A stretch of DNA of 64,000 nucleotides from Seohaeicola saemankumensis (GCF_021021435.1 NZ_JAINWI010000011.1:1-64000); one strand, 5' to 3'; numbered from the stretch's first letter, positions 8,023-17,667 are shown. Notes: generated by a model from the letters alone, not told the origin. Translations and numbers: made by a program.

Positions 8023-8819
8023 TGGCCGAGATGCGCTTTACCATTCTCGGCTGCGGCTCCTCCGGCGGGGTGCCGCGGCTTGGCGGCCATTGGGGCGATT
8101 GCGATCCGGCCAATCCGAAGAACAACCGCCGCCGCTGTTCGCTGCTGATCGAGCGCGAAACCGAGGCAGGCATCACTCGCGTCCTGATCGACACTTCGCC
8201 CGATCTGCGCGCACAGTTGCTGGATACCGGCGTGGGCGAGTTGGACGCGGTCGTCTATACGCACAGCCATGCCGACCATGTCCACGGGCTGGACGATCTG
8301 CGGATGATCGTTTTCAACATGCGCCGCCGCCTGCCCGTATGGGCCGATGGCGACACGCAGAACGATCTCTATTCCCGCTTCGGCTATGCCTTCATGCAAC
8401 CGGCCGACAGCCCCTATCCGCCGATCCTCGACATGTTCACCATAAACGGCCCCCTTACCGTGACCGGCAAGGGCGGCGAGATCACCCTGACCCCGTTCCG
8501 CGCCAATCACGGCAGCATCGACGCGCTGGGATTCCGCATCCTCGATCTGGCCTATCTGCCCGATGCCGTGCGCCTTTACGATGACACCCTGCCGCATCTG
8601 CAAAATCTCGATTGCTGGATCGTCGACGCTTTGCGCCGCACACCCCATCCCACCCACGCCCATCTGGACATGACGCTGGACTGGATCGCACAGATCGCCC
8701 CGCGTCGTGCGGTGCTGACCAATATGCATATCGACCTCGACTACCAGACTGTCGCGGACGAGACCCCTGCCCATATCACGCCTGCCTATGACGGTATGGT
8801 GATCCGCTACCCCGTCTAG
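8022..8819 (+). CDS. MBL-fold hydrolase of the PhnP family
   Basis: A 265-residue metallo-beta-lactamase-fold protein. C-G-S-S-G-G-V-P-R near the N-terminus and H81-S-H83-A-D85-H86 are the phosphodiesterase-type signature. In the same family E. coli PhnP opens 5-phosphoribosyl-1,2-cyclic phosphate, the product that follows C-P lyase. The family is also widespread as a housekeeping partner of tatD, so its role here could be either. The phosphonate island at 15.7-29.5 kb has no phnP of its own, which makes this gene the best candidate in the window for that step. Confidence 0.85.
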   Translation: MAEMRFTILGCGSSGGVPRLGGHWGDCDPANPKNNRRRCSLLIERETEAGITRVLIDTSPDLRAQLLDTGVGELDAVVYTHSHADHVHGLDDLRMIVFNMRRRLPVWADGDTQNDLYSRFGYAFMQPADSPYPPILDMFTINGPLTVTGKGGEITLTPFRANHGSIDALGFRILDLAYLPDAVRLYDDTLPHLQNLDCWIVDALRRTPHPTHAHLDMTLDWIAQIAPRRAVLTNMHIDLDYQTVADETPAHITPAYDGMVIRYPV

Positions 8820-8900
8820 ACACCCCACCCGTTTCTTCTTGCCACAAATATCCCCGCGCGGAGCGCAAGCACCCGTGCCACCGCACCAAGGCCCGATCCG

Positions 8901-9836
8901 ATGCAAGCCCTTCTGGACGTTATCCTGCCGGTTTTCGGCGTCATCGGCATGGGCTATCTTGCTGTCAGGCTTGGCTATTTCAAGGACAGCGCCGTGGACG
9001 GGTTGATGAGCTTCACCCAAAGCTTCGCCATTCCCTGCCTGCTGTTCAGCGCGATTGCCAAACTCGATCTGGCGCAAAGCTTCGATCCGCGCCTGCTGTT
9101 TTCCTTCTATACCGGCGCGACAGCGGGTTTCCTTGCAGGCATGCTGGGCGCGCGGTTCATTTTTGGCCGCGAGTGGGAAGACAGCGTCGCCATCGGCTTT
9201 TGCTGCCTGTTTTCCAACTCTCTGATGCTGGGCCTGCCGATCACGGAACGCGCCTATGGGGCAGACGCGCTGCAAGCCAACTATGCCATTGTGGCGATGC
9301 ATTCACCCTTCTGCTATGGCCTTGGCATCACAGCGATGGAGATTGTGCGCGCACGCGGCACAGGCCAGTCCCCTGCCCGTCTAGTGCTGACCGTGGGTCG
9401 CGCCATGTTCCGCAACGCGCTGATCCTTGGCATCCTTCTGGGCTTTGTCGTCAATCTGGGGGGCATCCCCCTGCCCGCGCCGGTGACAGGCACGCTTGAT
9501 CTGATGGTGCGCGCGGCCCTTCCCGCCGCGTTGTTCGGACTGGGCGGCGTGCTGGTGCGCTACCGCCCCGAGGGTGATCTCAAAGTGATTGGCTGGGTCG
9601 TCGCCGCCTCGCTGGTGCTGCATCCGGCGACCGTCTGGCTGATGGGCCGCGCGACCGATTTGGGGCAGGCCGGTTTCCGTTCCGCTGTCCTGACAGCCGC
9701 GATGGCACCGGGGGTGAATGGCTATATCTTCGCCAATATGTATGGCCGCGCGCGGCGTGTGGCGGCCTCGTCCGTTTTACTGGGAACAGGTCTGTCTGTC
9801 ATCACCATCTGGCTCTGGCTGGCCGTCATCCCCTGA
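8901..9836 (+). CDS. AEC family transporter (auxin efflux carrier type)
   Basis: A 311-residue integral membrane protein with about ten hydrophobic segments and a central polar loop, the usual length for this family. Residues S-F-A-I-P-C-L-L-F near 40-50 and M-A-P-G-V-N-G-Y-I-F near 270 match the conserved crossover helices that carry prolines. The family moves small carboxylates such as malonate or malate; the substrate here is unknown. It stands 81 bases after the MBL gene and may have its own promoter. Confidence 0.82.
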   Translation: MQALLDVILPVFGVIGMGYLAVRLGYFKDSAVDGLMSFTQSFAIPCLLFSAIAKLDLAQSFDPRLLFSFYTGATAGFLAGMLGARFIFGREWEDSVAIGFCCLFSNSLMLGLPITERAYGADALQANYAIVAMHSPFCYGLGITAMEIVRARGTGQSPARLVLTVGRAMFRNALILGILLGFVVNLGGIPLPAPVTGTLDLMVRAALPAALFGLGGVLVRYRPEGDLKVIGWVVAASLVLHPATVWLMGRATDLGQAGFRSAVLTAAMAPGVNGYIFANMYGRARRVAASSVLLGTGLSVITIWLWLAVIP

Positions 9837-10001
9837 CACATGGCGGGCGGAATGTCGGCAAGCCCACGCATGAACCGGCCTGACCTGATGAAGAAGTGAG
9901 GGAAATCGGGTGGAGGTTTCCCCCTAAGCACTCTACCCTGCCGAGACATCGTGCCATTTCTTTTTCCGGACAAGGCACTGCAATCTTTGAAAGGACAGGA
10001 C

Positions 10002-11846
10002 TTGTCCCTGACACGACGCATCAAAGGCCCTGTCGTGATGGCGCTGAGCGCGCATATCGTGCTGGGAATAGCGGCTTTGCCCGCAACTGCCCTTGATCGT
10101 CTGGACATCTCTCTTGACAACAGCGACAGCGAAAGCCTGCAAGAAAGACTAACCGCAGGCTCCTTACTGGCGGCAGCAGAGCGCGACGAGGTGACCGACC
10201 CGCAGGATCTTCTGGCCGCAGCACAGGCCGATTACCGGCGCATGGTCGATCTGCTTTATGCGAGCGGGTACTATTCAGGCACGGTCAGTATCCGCGTGGA
10301 CGGGCGCGAGGCAGCAGAGATTCCGCCGCTTGATCCACCCGCAAGCATCTCGGTGGCCGAGATACGGGTCAATCCGGGGCGCCGCTTCACCTTCGGTCAG
10401 ACCGAGATCGGCCCCCTTGCCCCCGGCACCACGACCCCCGAGGATTTCCGCCGCGGTGCCATCGCGCGGGCCACTGTCATCAGCGATACATCCACAACGG
10501 TGGTCAATGACTGGCGCGCTGCAGGCTATGCCAAGGTCGAAGTGACGGATCAACGAGTCACGGCCATCCACCCCGAGGCCCGTCTGGACGCGCAGATCGC
10601 CGTGACCCCCGGACCAGCCGTGACCTTTGGTGCGACAAAGGTGAAAGAGGGCAGCTCTGTGCGCCCGACCGCGATCCGCCGGATCGCCGGCCTGCCCGAA
10701 GGCGAGGCTTACGACTCCGACGAAGTCGCCAAGGCCGCGCAACGTTTGCGCCGCACGGGTGCGTTCCGTTCGGTCGCGCTGACCGAGGCAGAGTTGCTGG
10801 GGCCCGGCGACACGCTGGATATCGGGATTGCCGTTGTCGATGAAAGACCGCGCCGCTTTGGATTCGGGGCAGAGATCGCCACCGATACGGGTCTGGGCCT
10901 CAACAGCTTCTGGATGCACCGCAATTTTCTGGGCGGGGCCGAACGGTTCCGCGTCGAGGGCAATATCAGCGGAATCGGCGCGCAGACCGGCGGGCTGGAC
11001 TATGGCCTCAGTGCGCGGTTCGAGCGTCCTGCGGTTTACGGCCCCGATACCGGATTCTTTGCTGTCGTCGGGGTCGAACGTCTGGACGAAGAGTTTTTCC
11101 TGACCGAACGGGCCTATGTCGGTCTGGGGGCCACACGGACTTTTTCGGATACGCTTCTAGGCGAGTTGGGCATTACGCTGGAACAATCCCGTGTCACCTC
11201 GCAGTTTTCAATGCGCGAAGTCGGCGGACGCCCCCGCACGCGGGAATTCACTCTTGTGACCCTGCCCGGCGCGCTGACATGGGACCGCCGCGACGACCTG
11301 CTAAATCCGACGGAAGGCTTCTATCTCAAGGCCGAGGCGATGCCGTTCATCGACACAGATGGCGATGACAGCGGCGGCAGGCTGCGTTTCGACGCGCGCG
11401 CCTATCAGGCTTTTGGTCAGAATGATGGTGTGGTTCTGGCAGGCCGCGCGCAGATCGGCGCGCTGTTCGGCCCTGACGCTCTGGATACCCCGCCCGACTT
11501 TCTGTTCTATTCGGGCGGCGGTGGCACCGTTCGCGGCCAGCCATACCAGTCGCTTTTCGTCGATCTGGGCGGCGGGCGCGGGATTGGCGGACGCAGTTTC
11601 TTCGGTTTCTCGGGCGAGGTGCGCGCAAAGGTCAGCGAGAAGTTCAGTGTCGTGGGCTTTGCCGATGCGGGCTATATCGGTCAGGAGAGCTTCTATGACG
11701 GCACGGGCGAGTGGCATTCAGGGGCCGGTCTGGGGCTGCGCTATGACACGACGGTCGGCCCCTTGCGCCTTGACGTGGCCGGTCCCGTCGGGGGCAGCAC
11801 AGGAGATGGCGTGCAAGTCTACATCGGCATAGGACAGGCATTCTGA
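10002..11846 (+). CDS. tamA: TamA, outer-membrane BamA-like translocation module
   Basis: A 614-residue Omp85-family protein. I prefer the TTG at 10002, which has AAAGGA upstream and gives a clean signal peptide ending at L-P-A-T-A; a GTG at 9951 would add 17 residues without a good site, and an ATG at 10038 would shorten the basic n-region. Three POTRA repeats fill roughly residues 35-270, and the rest is a 16-strand barrel with the R-G-Q-P-Y-Q-S-L region near 530 and a terminal I-G-I-G-Q-A-F strand. The stop overlaps the tamB start (TGATG). TamA and TamB together move outer-membrane proteins and phospholipids. Confidence 0.9.
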   Translation: MSLTRRIKGPVVMALSAHIVLGIAALPATALDRLDISLDNSDSESLQERLTAGSLLAAAERDEVTDPQDLLAAAQADYRRMVDLLYASGYYSGTVSIRVDGREAAEIPPLDPPASISVAEIRVNPGRRFTFGQTEIGPLAPGTTTPEDFRRGAIARATVISDTSTTVVNDWRAAGYAKVEVTDQRVTAIHPEARLDAQIAVTPGPAVTFGATKVKEGSSVRPTAIRRIAGLPEGEAYDSDEVAKAAQRLRRTGAFRSVALTEAELLGPGDTLDIGIAVVDERPRRFGFGAEIATDTGLGLNSFWMHRNFLGGAERFRVEGNISGIGAQTGGLDYGLSARFERPAVYGPDTGFFAVVGVERLDEEFFLTERAYVGLGATRTFSDTLLGELGITLEQSRVTSQFSMREVGGRPRTREFTLVTLPGALTWDRRDDLLNPTEGFYLKAEAMPFIDTDGDDSGGRLRFDARAYQAFGQNDGVVLAGRAQIGALFGPDALDTPPDFLFYSGGGGTVRGQPYQSLFVDLGGGRGIGGRSFFGFSGEVRAKVSEKFSVVGFADAGYIGQESFYDGTGEWHSGAGLGLRYDTTVGPLRLDVAGPVGGSTGDGVQVYIGIGQAF

Positions 11847-14800
11847 TGCGGAATATTCTGATCGCCTTTCTGCTGCTTCTTGCCCCATTTCTGGGCATAC
11901 CAGCCCCTGCTACCGCGCAAACCGCCGAGGAAGATCGCGGCTATCTGCAGGGTCTGCTTGAGGACAACCTGTCCGGTGCCGGACGCGACGTGCGGATCAC
12001 GGGTTTTGCAGGTGCACTCAGCGCGCGCGCCACGATTGCGGAACTGACAATCGCGGATAGCGAAGGCATCTGGCTGCGGCTCAGCGATCTTGTGCTTGAC
12101 TGGAATCGCGCCGCCTTGGTGCGGGGCCGGATCGACGTGACCGAACTGACCGTGGCCGAAATCGAGCTTCTGCGCCCGCCCGTTCCCGAACCGGGACTGC
12201 CCGAAGCTGCGGCCTCAACAGGGTTCAGTCTGCCCGACCTGCCGGTCGCTATCCAGATCGGACGTGTCGCAGCGGAACGCGTCAGCCTTGGCGAAGCTAT
12301 TTTGGGGCAAGCCGTCGAGATCAGTCTGGAAGGCAGCGCTTCGCTTGAGGGCGGACAAGGCACTGCCGATCTTGAGGTGGCGCGGATCGACGGTCCGCAA
12401 GGGCAACTGACCCTGTCGGGTGCCTACGAGAACGCAACCCGCGCTCTGACGCTGAACCTGTCTGTCGCGGAAGAGGCGAACGGCATCGCCGCAACCCTGA
12501 TGGGCCTTCCCGGAGCACCATCGTTGGACCTGACGGTGACGGGCGAAGGACCGATCGACAATTTCACGGCCGATTTGACCCTGTCCACCGATGCACAGGA
12601 ACGGCTGGCGGGACAGGTCGTTCTGCAAACGCTGCGCGCCGCAGTGTCAGAGGAAGACACCGGCACGGAAAGCGAAAGTGCCACCCCCGCAGAAGAAGCG
12701 GTCACCCGCCGCGTGACCGTGCAGATCGGCGGCGATATCGCGCCTGTTTTCGCACCGGAATACCGCGCGTTTTTCGGCCCGAATATCCAGCTTGCGGTGA
12801 TCGTCACACAGACGCCGGATGGTCGTATGCTGCTGGACGAACTGGACCTCACGGCCGATGCCCTCAGCCTGGGCGGACGTGCCGCGTTCGCCGCCGACGG
12901 CTGGCCCGAAAGACTTGCGCTCGCAGGGCGGATCGCGGCCCCCGATGGCGGCGCTGTCCTGTTGCCACTGTCGGGCCCAGAAACCCGCGTGGACGGGGCC
13001 GACCTGAAACTGGCCTATGATGCTAGCGACAGCGATAGCTGGGCATTGGATCTGAACATCCGCGGCCTAGACCGTCCTGACCTGACTGCGGCCCGTCTGG
13101 GACTGACGGGCACGGGCCTGATTGCACGCGGCGCCGACGCCTCGGCTGTCGGAGTGGTCAACGGACAGATCAGTCTTGCCAGCGAAGGGCTGGAAACAGG
13201 CGATCCCGCGTTGGCGCAGGCCCTGGGCGGCGATGTCACTGGCGCGCTGCGCTTTGACTGGAGCACGGATGGCCCTTTCCAGATCCCCGAACTGGTGTTG
13301 GAATTCGCCGAGACCCGCCTGACAGGTGCGGCCGAAATCGCCTTGGGCGAGGGTGAAACCGCCCTGTCCGATCTGGACGCGGCATTCGACCTGCAGCTTT
13401 CGGCTGGAAATCTGGGACGCTTTGCAGCCCTGTCCGGCCAGCAGCTTGGCGGGACGGCAAATCTGACGGCGCGCGGCAATGTGCAGCCGCTGACAGGGGC
13501 ATTTGCCCTTGATCTGTCGGGGCGCGCACAGAATCTGTCGCTTGGCCAGCCGCGCATTGATCCGCTGATCACCGGCGCAAGCGACATCGCCCTGCAAGCC
13601 AGCCGTGACCCTTCCGGCACGCGCGTCGATCTGTTCGAGATCGTGACCACCGGCACAGACCTGCGTGTGCGCGCAGCCTTGCGCAGCGATAACAGCACCG
13701 TCGATCTGAGCGCCCGCCTGCTGGACTCAGGTCTGGTTCTTGACGGTCTGTCCGGTCCTGTCGCCGTCACGCTGGGCGCGCGCCAGCAGGCCGAGACATG
13801 GCAGATTACGCTGGATGCCGAAGCCCCCGGAGCGACAACCGCGCGCCTCACGGGCACCGTGACCGGCGACGGGATCGACCTTTTGCTCGCGGAAGGACAG
13901 GTTCGCGCGGAACTGGGCGATCTGGCCACATGGTCCACAGTTGCCGGACGCCCCCTGTCAGGAGCAGCCCGGTTAAGCCTTGATGCCTCTGGCGATCTGC
14001 TGGCCCGCAGCGGCGCGGCCAATGGAAGGCTGGACGGGCAGAACCTGCGGATCGGTCAAGCCAATGCCGACGCATTAATGCGCGGCGCCAGCAGCCTTGT
14101 CTTCGACCTGCGACAGACCGCCGAGGGCATGACCATTCTGGATGTGCTGGAATTGCGGACGCCGCAGGGTGTCACGGATGTGACCGGCAGGATCTCGGCC
14201 GATGACAGCCGCCTGCGCTTTGATTCCTATCTCCGCGATATCGGCCTGATCGCCCCCGACATCTCGGGCCCCGCATCGGCCAACGGGCTTGTGCAAAGCA
14301 GCGGCGGCGACTGGCGGATCGAAGCGACAGCTAGCGGACCGGGCGGTCTGACCGCGCGCACCGCAGGCACTGTCGCCCGGGATGGCCAGCAGGTGGATGT
14401 GACCTTGCAGGGCAGCGCGCCCTTGTCGCTGGCCAATGCGCGCCTCAGACCAAATTCCGTGGCGGGTGTGCTGTCCTACGACCTGGCGGTCAATGGCGCG
14501 CCTGCCCTGTCTTCCGTTTCCGGCACGCTGAGCACGCAAGGCGCAAGGGTCGTGATCCCCGCCGCCGGTCTGGCACTGGCGGATCTGGGCGCGGCCGTGC
14601 GCCTGTCATCCGGTCGCGCCCAGATTGAGGCCCAAAGCAACCTGTCGTCGGGTGGGCGGCTCAACCTGTCGGGACCGGTCACACTGAGCAGTCCCTTTCC
14701 GGCCGATCTGACCATTGATCTGCAAGGTGCCGTGCTGCAACAGCGCAACCTGTACGAGACCACGGCGCAAGGTCGTGTCACCGTAACAGGCCCTTTGACA

Positions 14801-15679
14801 GGTGGCGCGCAGATCGGCGGTAGCATTGATCTTGACACCGTCGAATTGCGTATCCCCGAATCCTTGGGGCCGACCTTCGCCAATCTGCCCGACCTTGAAC
14901 ATCGCGGCGAAACGACTGCCACGCGCCAGACGCGACTTTGGGCTGGCTTGATTGCCGATCCCAATGCCGCAAGCGGCCCCGGCCTGGCCTTTCCCATCGA
15001 CCTCGTGATCAATGCCCCCTCGCGTATTTTCGTACGGGGCCGTGGCCTTGACGCCGAATTGGGTGGCAGGCTGCGTCTGACCGGCACGACCGCAAATCTG
15101 GTGCCGCAGGGCCAGTTTAATCTGATACGCGGGCGGCTCAGCATTCTGGGCCAGCGTCTGGATCTGACAACCGGTCTGGTTAGTCTGCAAGGCGCGTTCG
15201 ACCCCTTCATCCGCTTCATCGCCGAGACCGAGGCCCAGGGCAGCGCGATCCGTATCGGTCTTGAGGGGCTTGCCTCGGAACCCGAACTGACCTTGACCTC
15301 CAGCCCCGAACTGCCACAGGACGAGGTGCTGGCCCTGCTTTTGTTCGGGCGTGGGATCACCGAGATTTCCCCACTTCAGGCCGTGCAGCTTGCAGGGGCC
15401 GTCCGCACCTTATCAGGTCGCAGCAACGGTCTGAGCGAAGGGTTGCGCGGGGCCATTGGTGTTGATGATCTGGACCTGACCACCACCGACACCGGCGAGA
15501 CCGAAGCCCGCGTCGGCAAGTACATCTCGGACAATATCTATACCGATGTGACAGTGAACACGGCAGGCGAGACCCAGATCAACCTGAACCTCAACGTCAC
15601 CCGTTCGATCACTGTGCGCGGGCGTCTAAACTCGGATGGAGGCACAGGGATCGGTGTCTATATCGAGCGCGATTACTGA
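11846..15679 (+). CDS. tamB: TamB, translocation and assembly module protein
   Basis: A 1277-residue AsmA/TamB-clan protein anchored in the inner membrane by an N-terminal hydrophobic segment (residues 3-25) and spanning the periplasm as a long beta-rich groove. The body is repetitive, with many alternating L-T-G and D-L-S strands. The C-terminal third (about 930-1277) is the conserved TamB domain, with I-P-E-S-L-G near 980 and a D-L-x-T-x-D end. Translationally coupled to tamA. Lipid transfer between membranes is the family's supported role. Confidence 0.9.
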   Translation: MRNILIAFLLLLAPFLGIPAPATAQTAEEDRGYLQGLLEDNLSGAGRDVRITGFAGALSARATIAELTIADSEGIWLRLSDLVLDWNRAALVRGRIDVTELTVAEIELLRPPVPEPGLPEAAASTGFSLPDLPVAIQIGRVAAERVSLGEAILGQAVEISLEGSASLEGGQGTADLEVARIDGPQGQLTLSGAYENATRALTLNLSVAEEANGIAATLMGLPGAPSLDLTVTGEGPIDNFTADLTLSTDAQERLAGQVVLQTLRAAVSEEDTGTESESATPAEEAVTRRVTVQIGGDIAPVFAPEYRAFFGPNIQLAVIVTQTPDGRMLLDELDLTADALSLGGRAAFAADGWPERLALAGRIAAPDGGAVLLPLSGPETRVDGADLKLAYDASDSDSWALDLNIRGLDRPDLTAARLGLTGTGLIARGADASAVGVVNGQISLASEGLETGDPALAQALGGDVTGALRFDWSTDGPFQIPELVLEFAETRLTGAAEIALGEGETALSDLDAAFDLQLSAGNLGRFAALSGQQLGGTANLTARGNVQPLTGAFALDLSGRAQNLSLGQPRIDPLITGASDIALQASRDPSGTRVDLFEIVTTGTDLRVRAALRSDNSTVDLSARLLDSGLVLDGLSGPVAVTLGARQQAETWQITLDAEAPGATTARLTGTVTGDGIDLLLAEGQVRAELGDLATWSTVAGRPLSGAARLSLDASGDLLARSGAANGRLDGQNLRIGQANADALMRGASSLVFDLRQTAEGMTILDVLELRTPQGVTDVTGRISADDSRLRFDSYLRDIGLIAPDISGPASANGLVQSSGGDWRIEATASGPGGLTARTAGTVARDGQQVDVTLQGSAPLSLANARLRPNSVAGVLSYDLAVNGAPALSSVSGTLSTQGARVVIPAAGLALADLGAAVRLSSGRAQIEAQSNLSSGGRLNLSGPVTLSSPFPADLTIDLQGAVLQQRNLYETTAQGRVTVTGPLTGGAQIGGSIDLDTVELRIPESLGPTFANLPDLEHRGETTATRQTRLWAGLIADPNAASGPGLAFPIDLVINAPSRIFVRGRGLDAELGGRLRLTGTTANLVPQGQFNLIRGRLSILGQRLDLTTGLVSLQGAFDPFIRFIAETEAQGSAIRIGLEGLASEPELTLTSSPELPQDEVLALLLFGRGITEISPLQAVQLAGAVRTLSGRSNGLSEGLRGAIGVDDLDLTTTDTGETEARVGKYISDNIYTDVTVNTAGETQINLNLNVTRSITVRGRLNSDGGTGIGVYIERDY

Positions 15680-15716
15680 CGCCGCGACCCGCGTGATCCG
15701 AGTAGTTGAGGCAAGA

Positions 15717-15743
15717 TGACAGGGCGGTTCACCTGCCCTGTCA
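15717..15743. terminator. hairpin between convergent tamB and phnM
   Basis: TGACAGGGC (15717-15725) and GCCCTGTCA (15735-15743) are perfect 9-bp arms around a 9-nt loop. The right arm contains the stop codon of the minus-strand phnM. It could act as a bidirectional terminator, although there is no T-run on either side. Confidence 0.4.
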
Positions 15744-16874
15744 CGCGGCGCGCCGCCCCGCCGACCAAACCCCACGCACCACGGCGCTGCCCGCAACGGG
15801 GCGCAGGCGGACAAGATCGGCGCGCAGGCCTTGAGCGATACGGCCACGATCGGGCAGACCCGCCGCACGTGCAGGGGCAGCCGTGACCGAGGCAATCCCG
15901 CGCGCCAGATCGCCCCAGATCTCGCCCAGTCGCAGCGCCGAAGTCAGCAAAGACGCCGGCACATAGTCGGACGAGACGATATCCAGCAGGTCCATGCCAG
16001 CAAGCTCGGCAGCGGCCACATTGCCCGAATGCGATCCACCACGGATCAGGTTCGGCGCGCCCATCATGATGGCGATTCCATGCGCGCGGCAAGCGGCTGC
16101 CGCCTCGGGTGTGGTGGGAAACTCGGCCAGCCGGATACCGTGACCGGCCGATATAGCCACCTGTCCGGCGGTGGTGTCATCATGGCTGGCCAGAACCGCA
16201 CCATAGCGGCGCGCCTCGGATACGGCTGCGGCCTCATGCGCGTCACCCAAGCGCGCGCGCACATCGAAAAGGCGGGTGACATGTTCGGCGAACTGGCTCT
16301 CGGTGATGGCATTCTTGCCCATCACATAAGCCTTGAGCTTCGACATATCGCGGAACTGCCGCTGCCCCGGTGTGTGATCCATCAGGCTGACGATCCCCAC
16401 GCGGTCTTCGGGGCCGAACTGGGCCATCTCGTCGATCAGCGTCTCGGAACAGACCTCGGCGCGCAGGTGCAGGAAATGACTGATCCTGAGCGCGCCTTGC
16501 GCCCGCAATTCCAGCAACTCGCGCGACAGGCCGCGCGCATAGGCCTTGTAGCGCCCGACACCCGAGGGGATGGACCCCACGCGCATCGCATCGAAAACAG
16601 TTGTGATGCCGACACTCGCCAGTTCTGCATCATGGGCAATGATCGCCGCCGCATGGGGCCAGTCCACACCGGGACGTGGCTGGATGTGCCGTTCCAGATT
16701 GTCAGTATGCAATTCGATCAGGCCTGGAATGACCAGATCGCCCTCGCAATCCTCGCCGCCCACCGCCATGCCGCTGCCGAAGGCGGCGATCAGCCCGTCG
16801 CGGATGACCAGATGGCCTTGGATCACCGTTTCCGGCAGGACGAGGCGGGCATTGTTCAGGATTGTTTCAGTCAT
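15741..16874 (-). CDS. phnM: alpha-D-ribose 1-methylphosphonate 5-triphosphate diphosphatase, copy 1
   Basis: A 377-residue amidohydrolase-superfamily enzyme that releases pyrophosphate from the triphosphate formed by PhnGHIL, giving the substrate of C-P lyase. The ATG at 16874 is chosen because AAGGGG lies 6 bases upstream. Metal-site segments are P-G-L-I-E-L-H-T-D near residue 53, L-M-D-H-T-P-G-Q-R near 165 and S-H-D-D-T-T near 235, with the family's G-A-P-N-L-I-R-G-G-S-H-S-G-N near 280. It stands alone, divergent from the DUF1045 gene. A second, clearly different phnM lies at 23588. Confidence 0.9.
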   Translation of the reverse strand: MTETILNNARLVLPETVIQGHLVIRDGLIAAFGSGMAVGGEDCEGDLVIPGLIELHTDNLERHIQPRPGVDWPHAAAIIAHDAELASVGITTVFDAMRVGSIPSGVGRYKAYARGLSRELLELRAQGALRISHFLHLRAEVCSETLIDEMAQFGPEDRVGIVSLMDHTPGQRQFRDMSKLKAYVMGKNAITESQFAEHVTRLFDVRARLGDAHEAAAVSEARRYGAVLASHDDTTAGQVAISAGHGIRLAEFPTTPEAAAACRAHGIAIMMGAPNLIRGGSHSGNVAAAELAGMDLLDIVSSDYVPASLLTSALRLGEIWGDLARGIASVTAAPARAAGLPDRGRIAQGLRADLVRLRPVAGSAVVRGVWSAGRRAA

Positions 16875-16907
16875 GGTGGTCCCCTTGCAGTTGACATATC
16901 TGGGCTG

Positions 16908-16925
16908 TGTCACCGAACTGTGACA
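16908..16925. promoter_or_regulatory. palindrome between divergent phnM and DUF1045 gene
   Basis: TGTCAC (16908-16913) and GTGACA (16920-16925) are perfect inverted arms with a 6-nt spacer, in the 73-base gap between the two divergent starts. The site is well placed to control both genes. The binding protein is unknown; PhnF or PhoB are the natural candidates. The half-site TGTCAC resembles a Pho-box repeat, but the inverted arrangement does not. Confidence 0.4.
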
Positions 16926-16947
16926 ACCTTGATGCAAAGCTGCCGAT

Positions 16948-17667
16948 ATGACCCGATTTCAAAGATATGCGATCTACGTGATGCCCGATGGCGCGCTTGC
17001 GCGCTTTGGTGCGGGCTGGCTGGGTTGGGATGCTCTGGCCGGATGCGCGACAGATCACCCTGTCATCACCGGCCTGCCCCGCCCGCTGGACGAGATCACC
17101 GCAACCCCGCGCAAATACGGGCTGCATGCGACGATCAAACCGCCCTTCCGGCTGGCCGAAACCACAAGCCTTGCCGCGCTGATGGCCGATGTCGCGGCGC
17201 TGACCGACAGGCTGGAACCTGTGATACTGGAAGGTCTTGCCCTGGCGCGGCTGGGTGGATTTCTCGCCCTGATCCCTGACGGGGAATCCGCAGCGCTTCG
17301 GGATATGGCCGCGCGCGCCGTGACCACACTGGACCGCCACCGCGCACCCCTGACCGAGAGCGAACTGTCCCGCCGACGCGCCGCGCGCCTGACGCCCGCG
17401 CAAGAGTCGATGCTGTTGCAATGGGGCTATCCGCATGTGCTGGACGAATTCCGCTTCCACATCACCCTGACAGGTCGCCTGCCGCGTCCCGAGGCCGAGG
17501 CCGTCGCTGGCATCTTGACCCCGCATCTGGCGCCGCTGCTGACACGCCCCTTCGCCATCGACAGCTTTTGCCTGATGGGCGAGGATGAGGGCGGTATGTT
17601 CCATCTGGTCCACCGCTATCCCCTTGGGTCTTCGGCCAGACGGTCCAGCACGGCCACCAGCGCCTGA
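16948..17667 (+). CDS. DUF1045 phosphonate-associated protein
   Basis: A 239-residue protein that opens R-Y-A-I-Y-V-M-P, typical of DUF1045, and has H-A-T-I-K-P-P-F near residue 55 and F-H-I-T-L-T-G near 170. These H-x-T/I and H-x-T-L motifs are those of the 2H phosphoesterase (LigT-like) fold. DUF1045 genes are nearly always found with C-P lyase genes. A 2H fold would suit a cyclic phosphate such as the PhnJ-pathway intermediate, which is inference. Its last 52 bases overlap the end of phnN on the other strand. Confidence 0.85.
   Translation: MTRFQRYAIYVMPDGALARFGAGWLGWDALAGCATDHPVITGLPRPLDEITATPRKYGLHATIKPPFRLAETTSLAALMADVAALTDRLEPVILEGLALARLGGFLALIPDGESAALRDMAARAVTTLDRHRAPLTESELSRRRAARLTPAQESMLLQWGYPHVLDEFRFHITLTGRLPRPEAEAVAGILTPHLAPLLTRPFAIDSFCLMGEDEGGMFHLVHRYPLGSSARRSSTATSA

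Noticed and set aside
8007-9302. Minus-strand 431-residue open frame opposite the PhnP-like gene
   Set aside because: High-GC DNA keeps antisense frames open. The peptide is rich in H, Q and R and matches nothing, while both plus-strand genes under it are clear families.
15831-17279. Plus-strand 482-residue frame opposite phnM and DUF1045
   Set aside because: Antisense frame: it covers phnM on the other strand and runs through the start of DUF1045 in a wrong frame.
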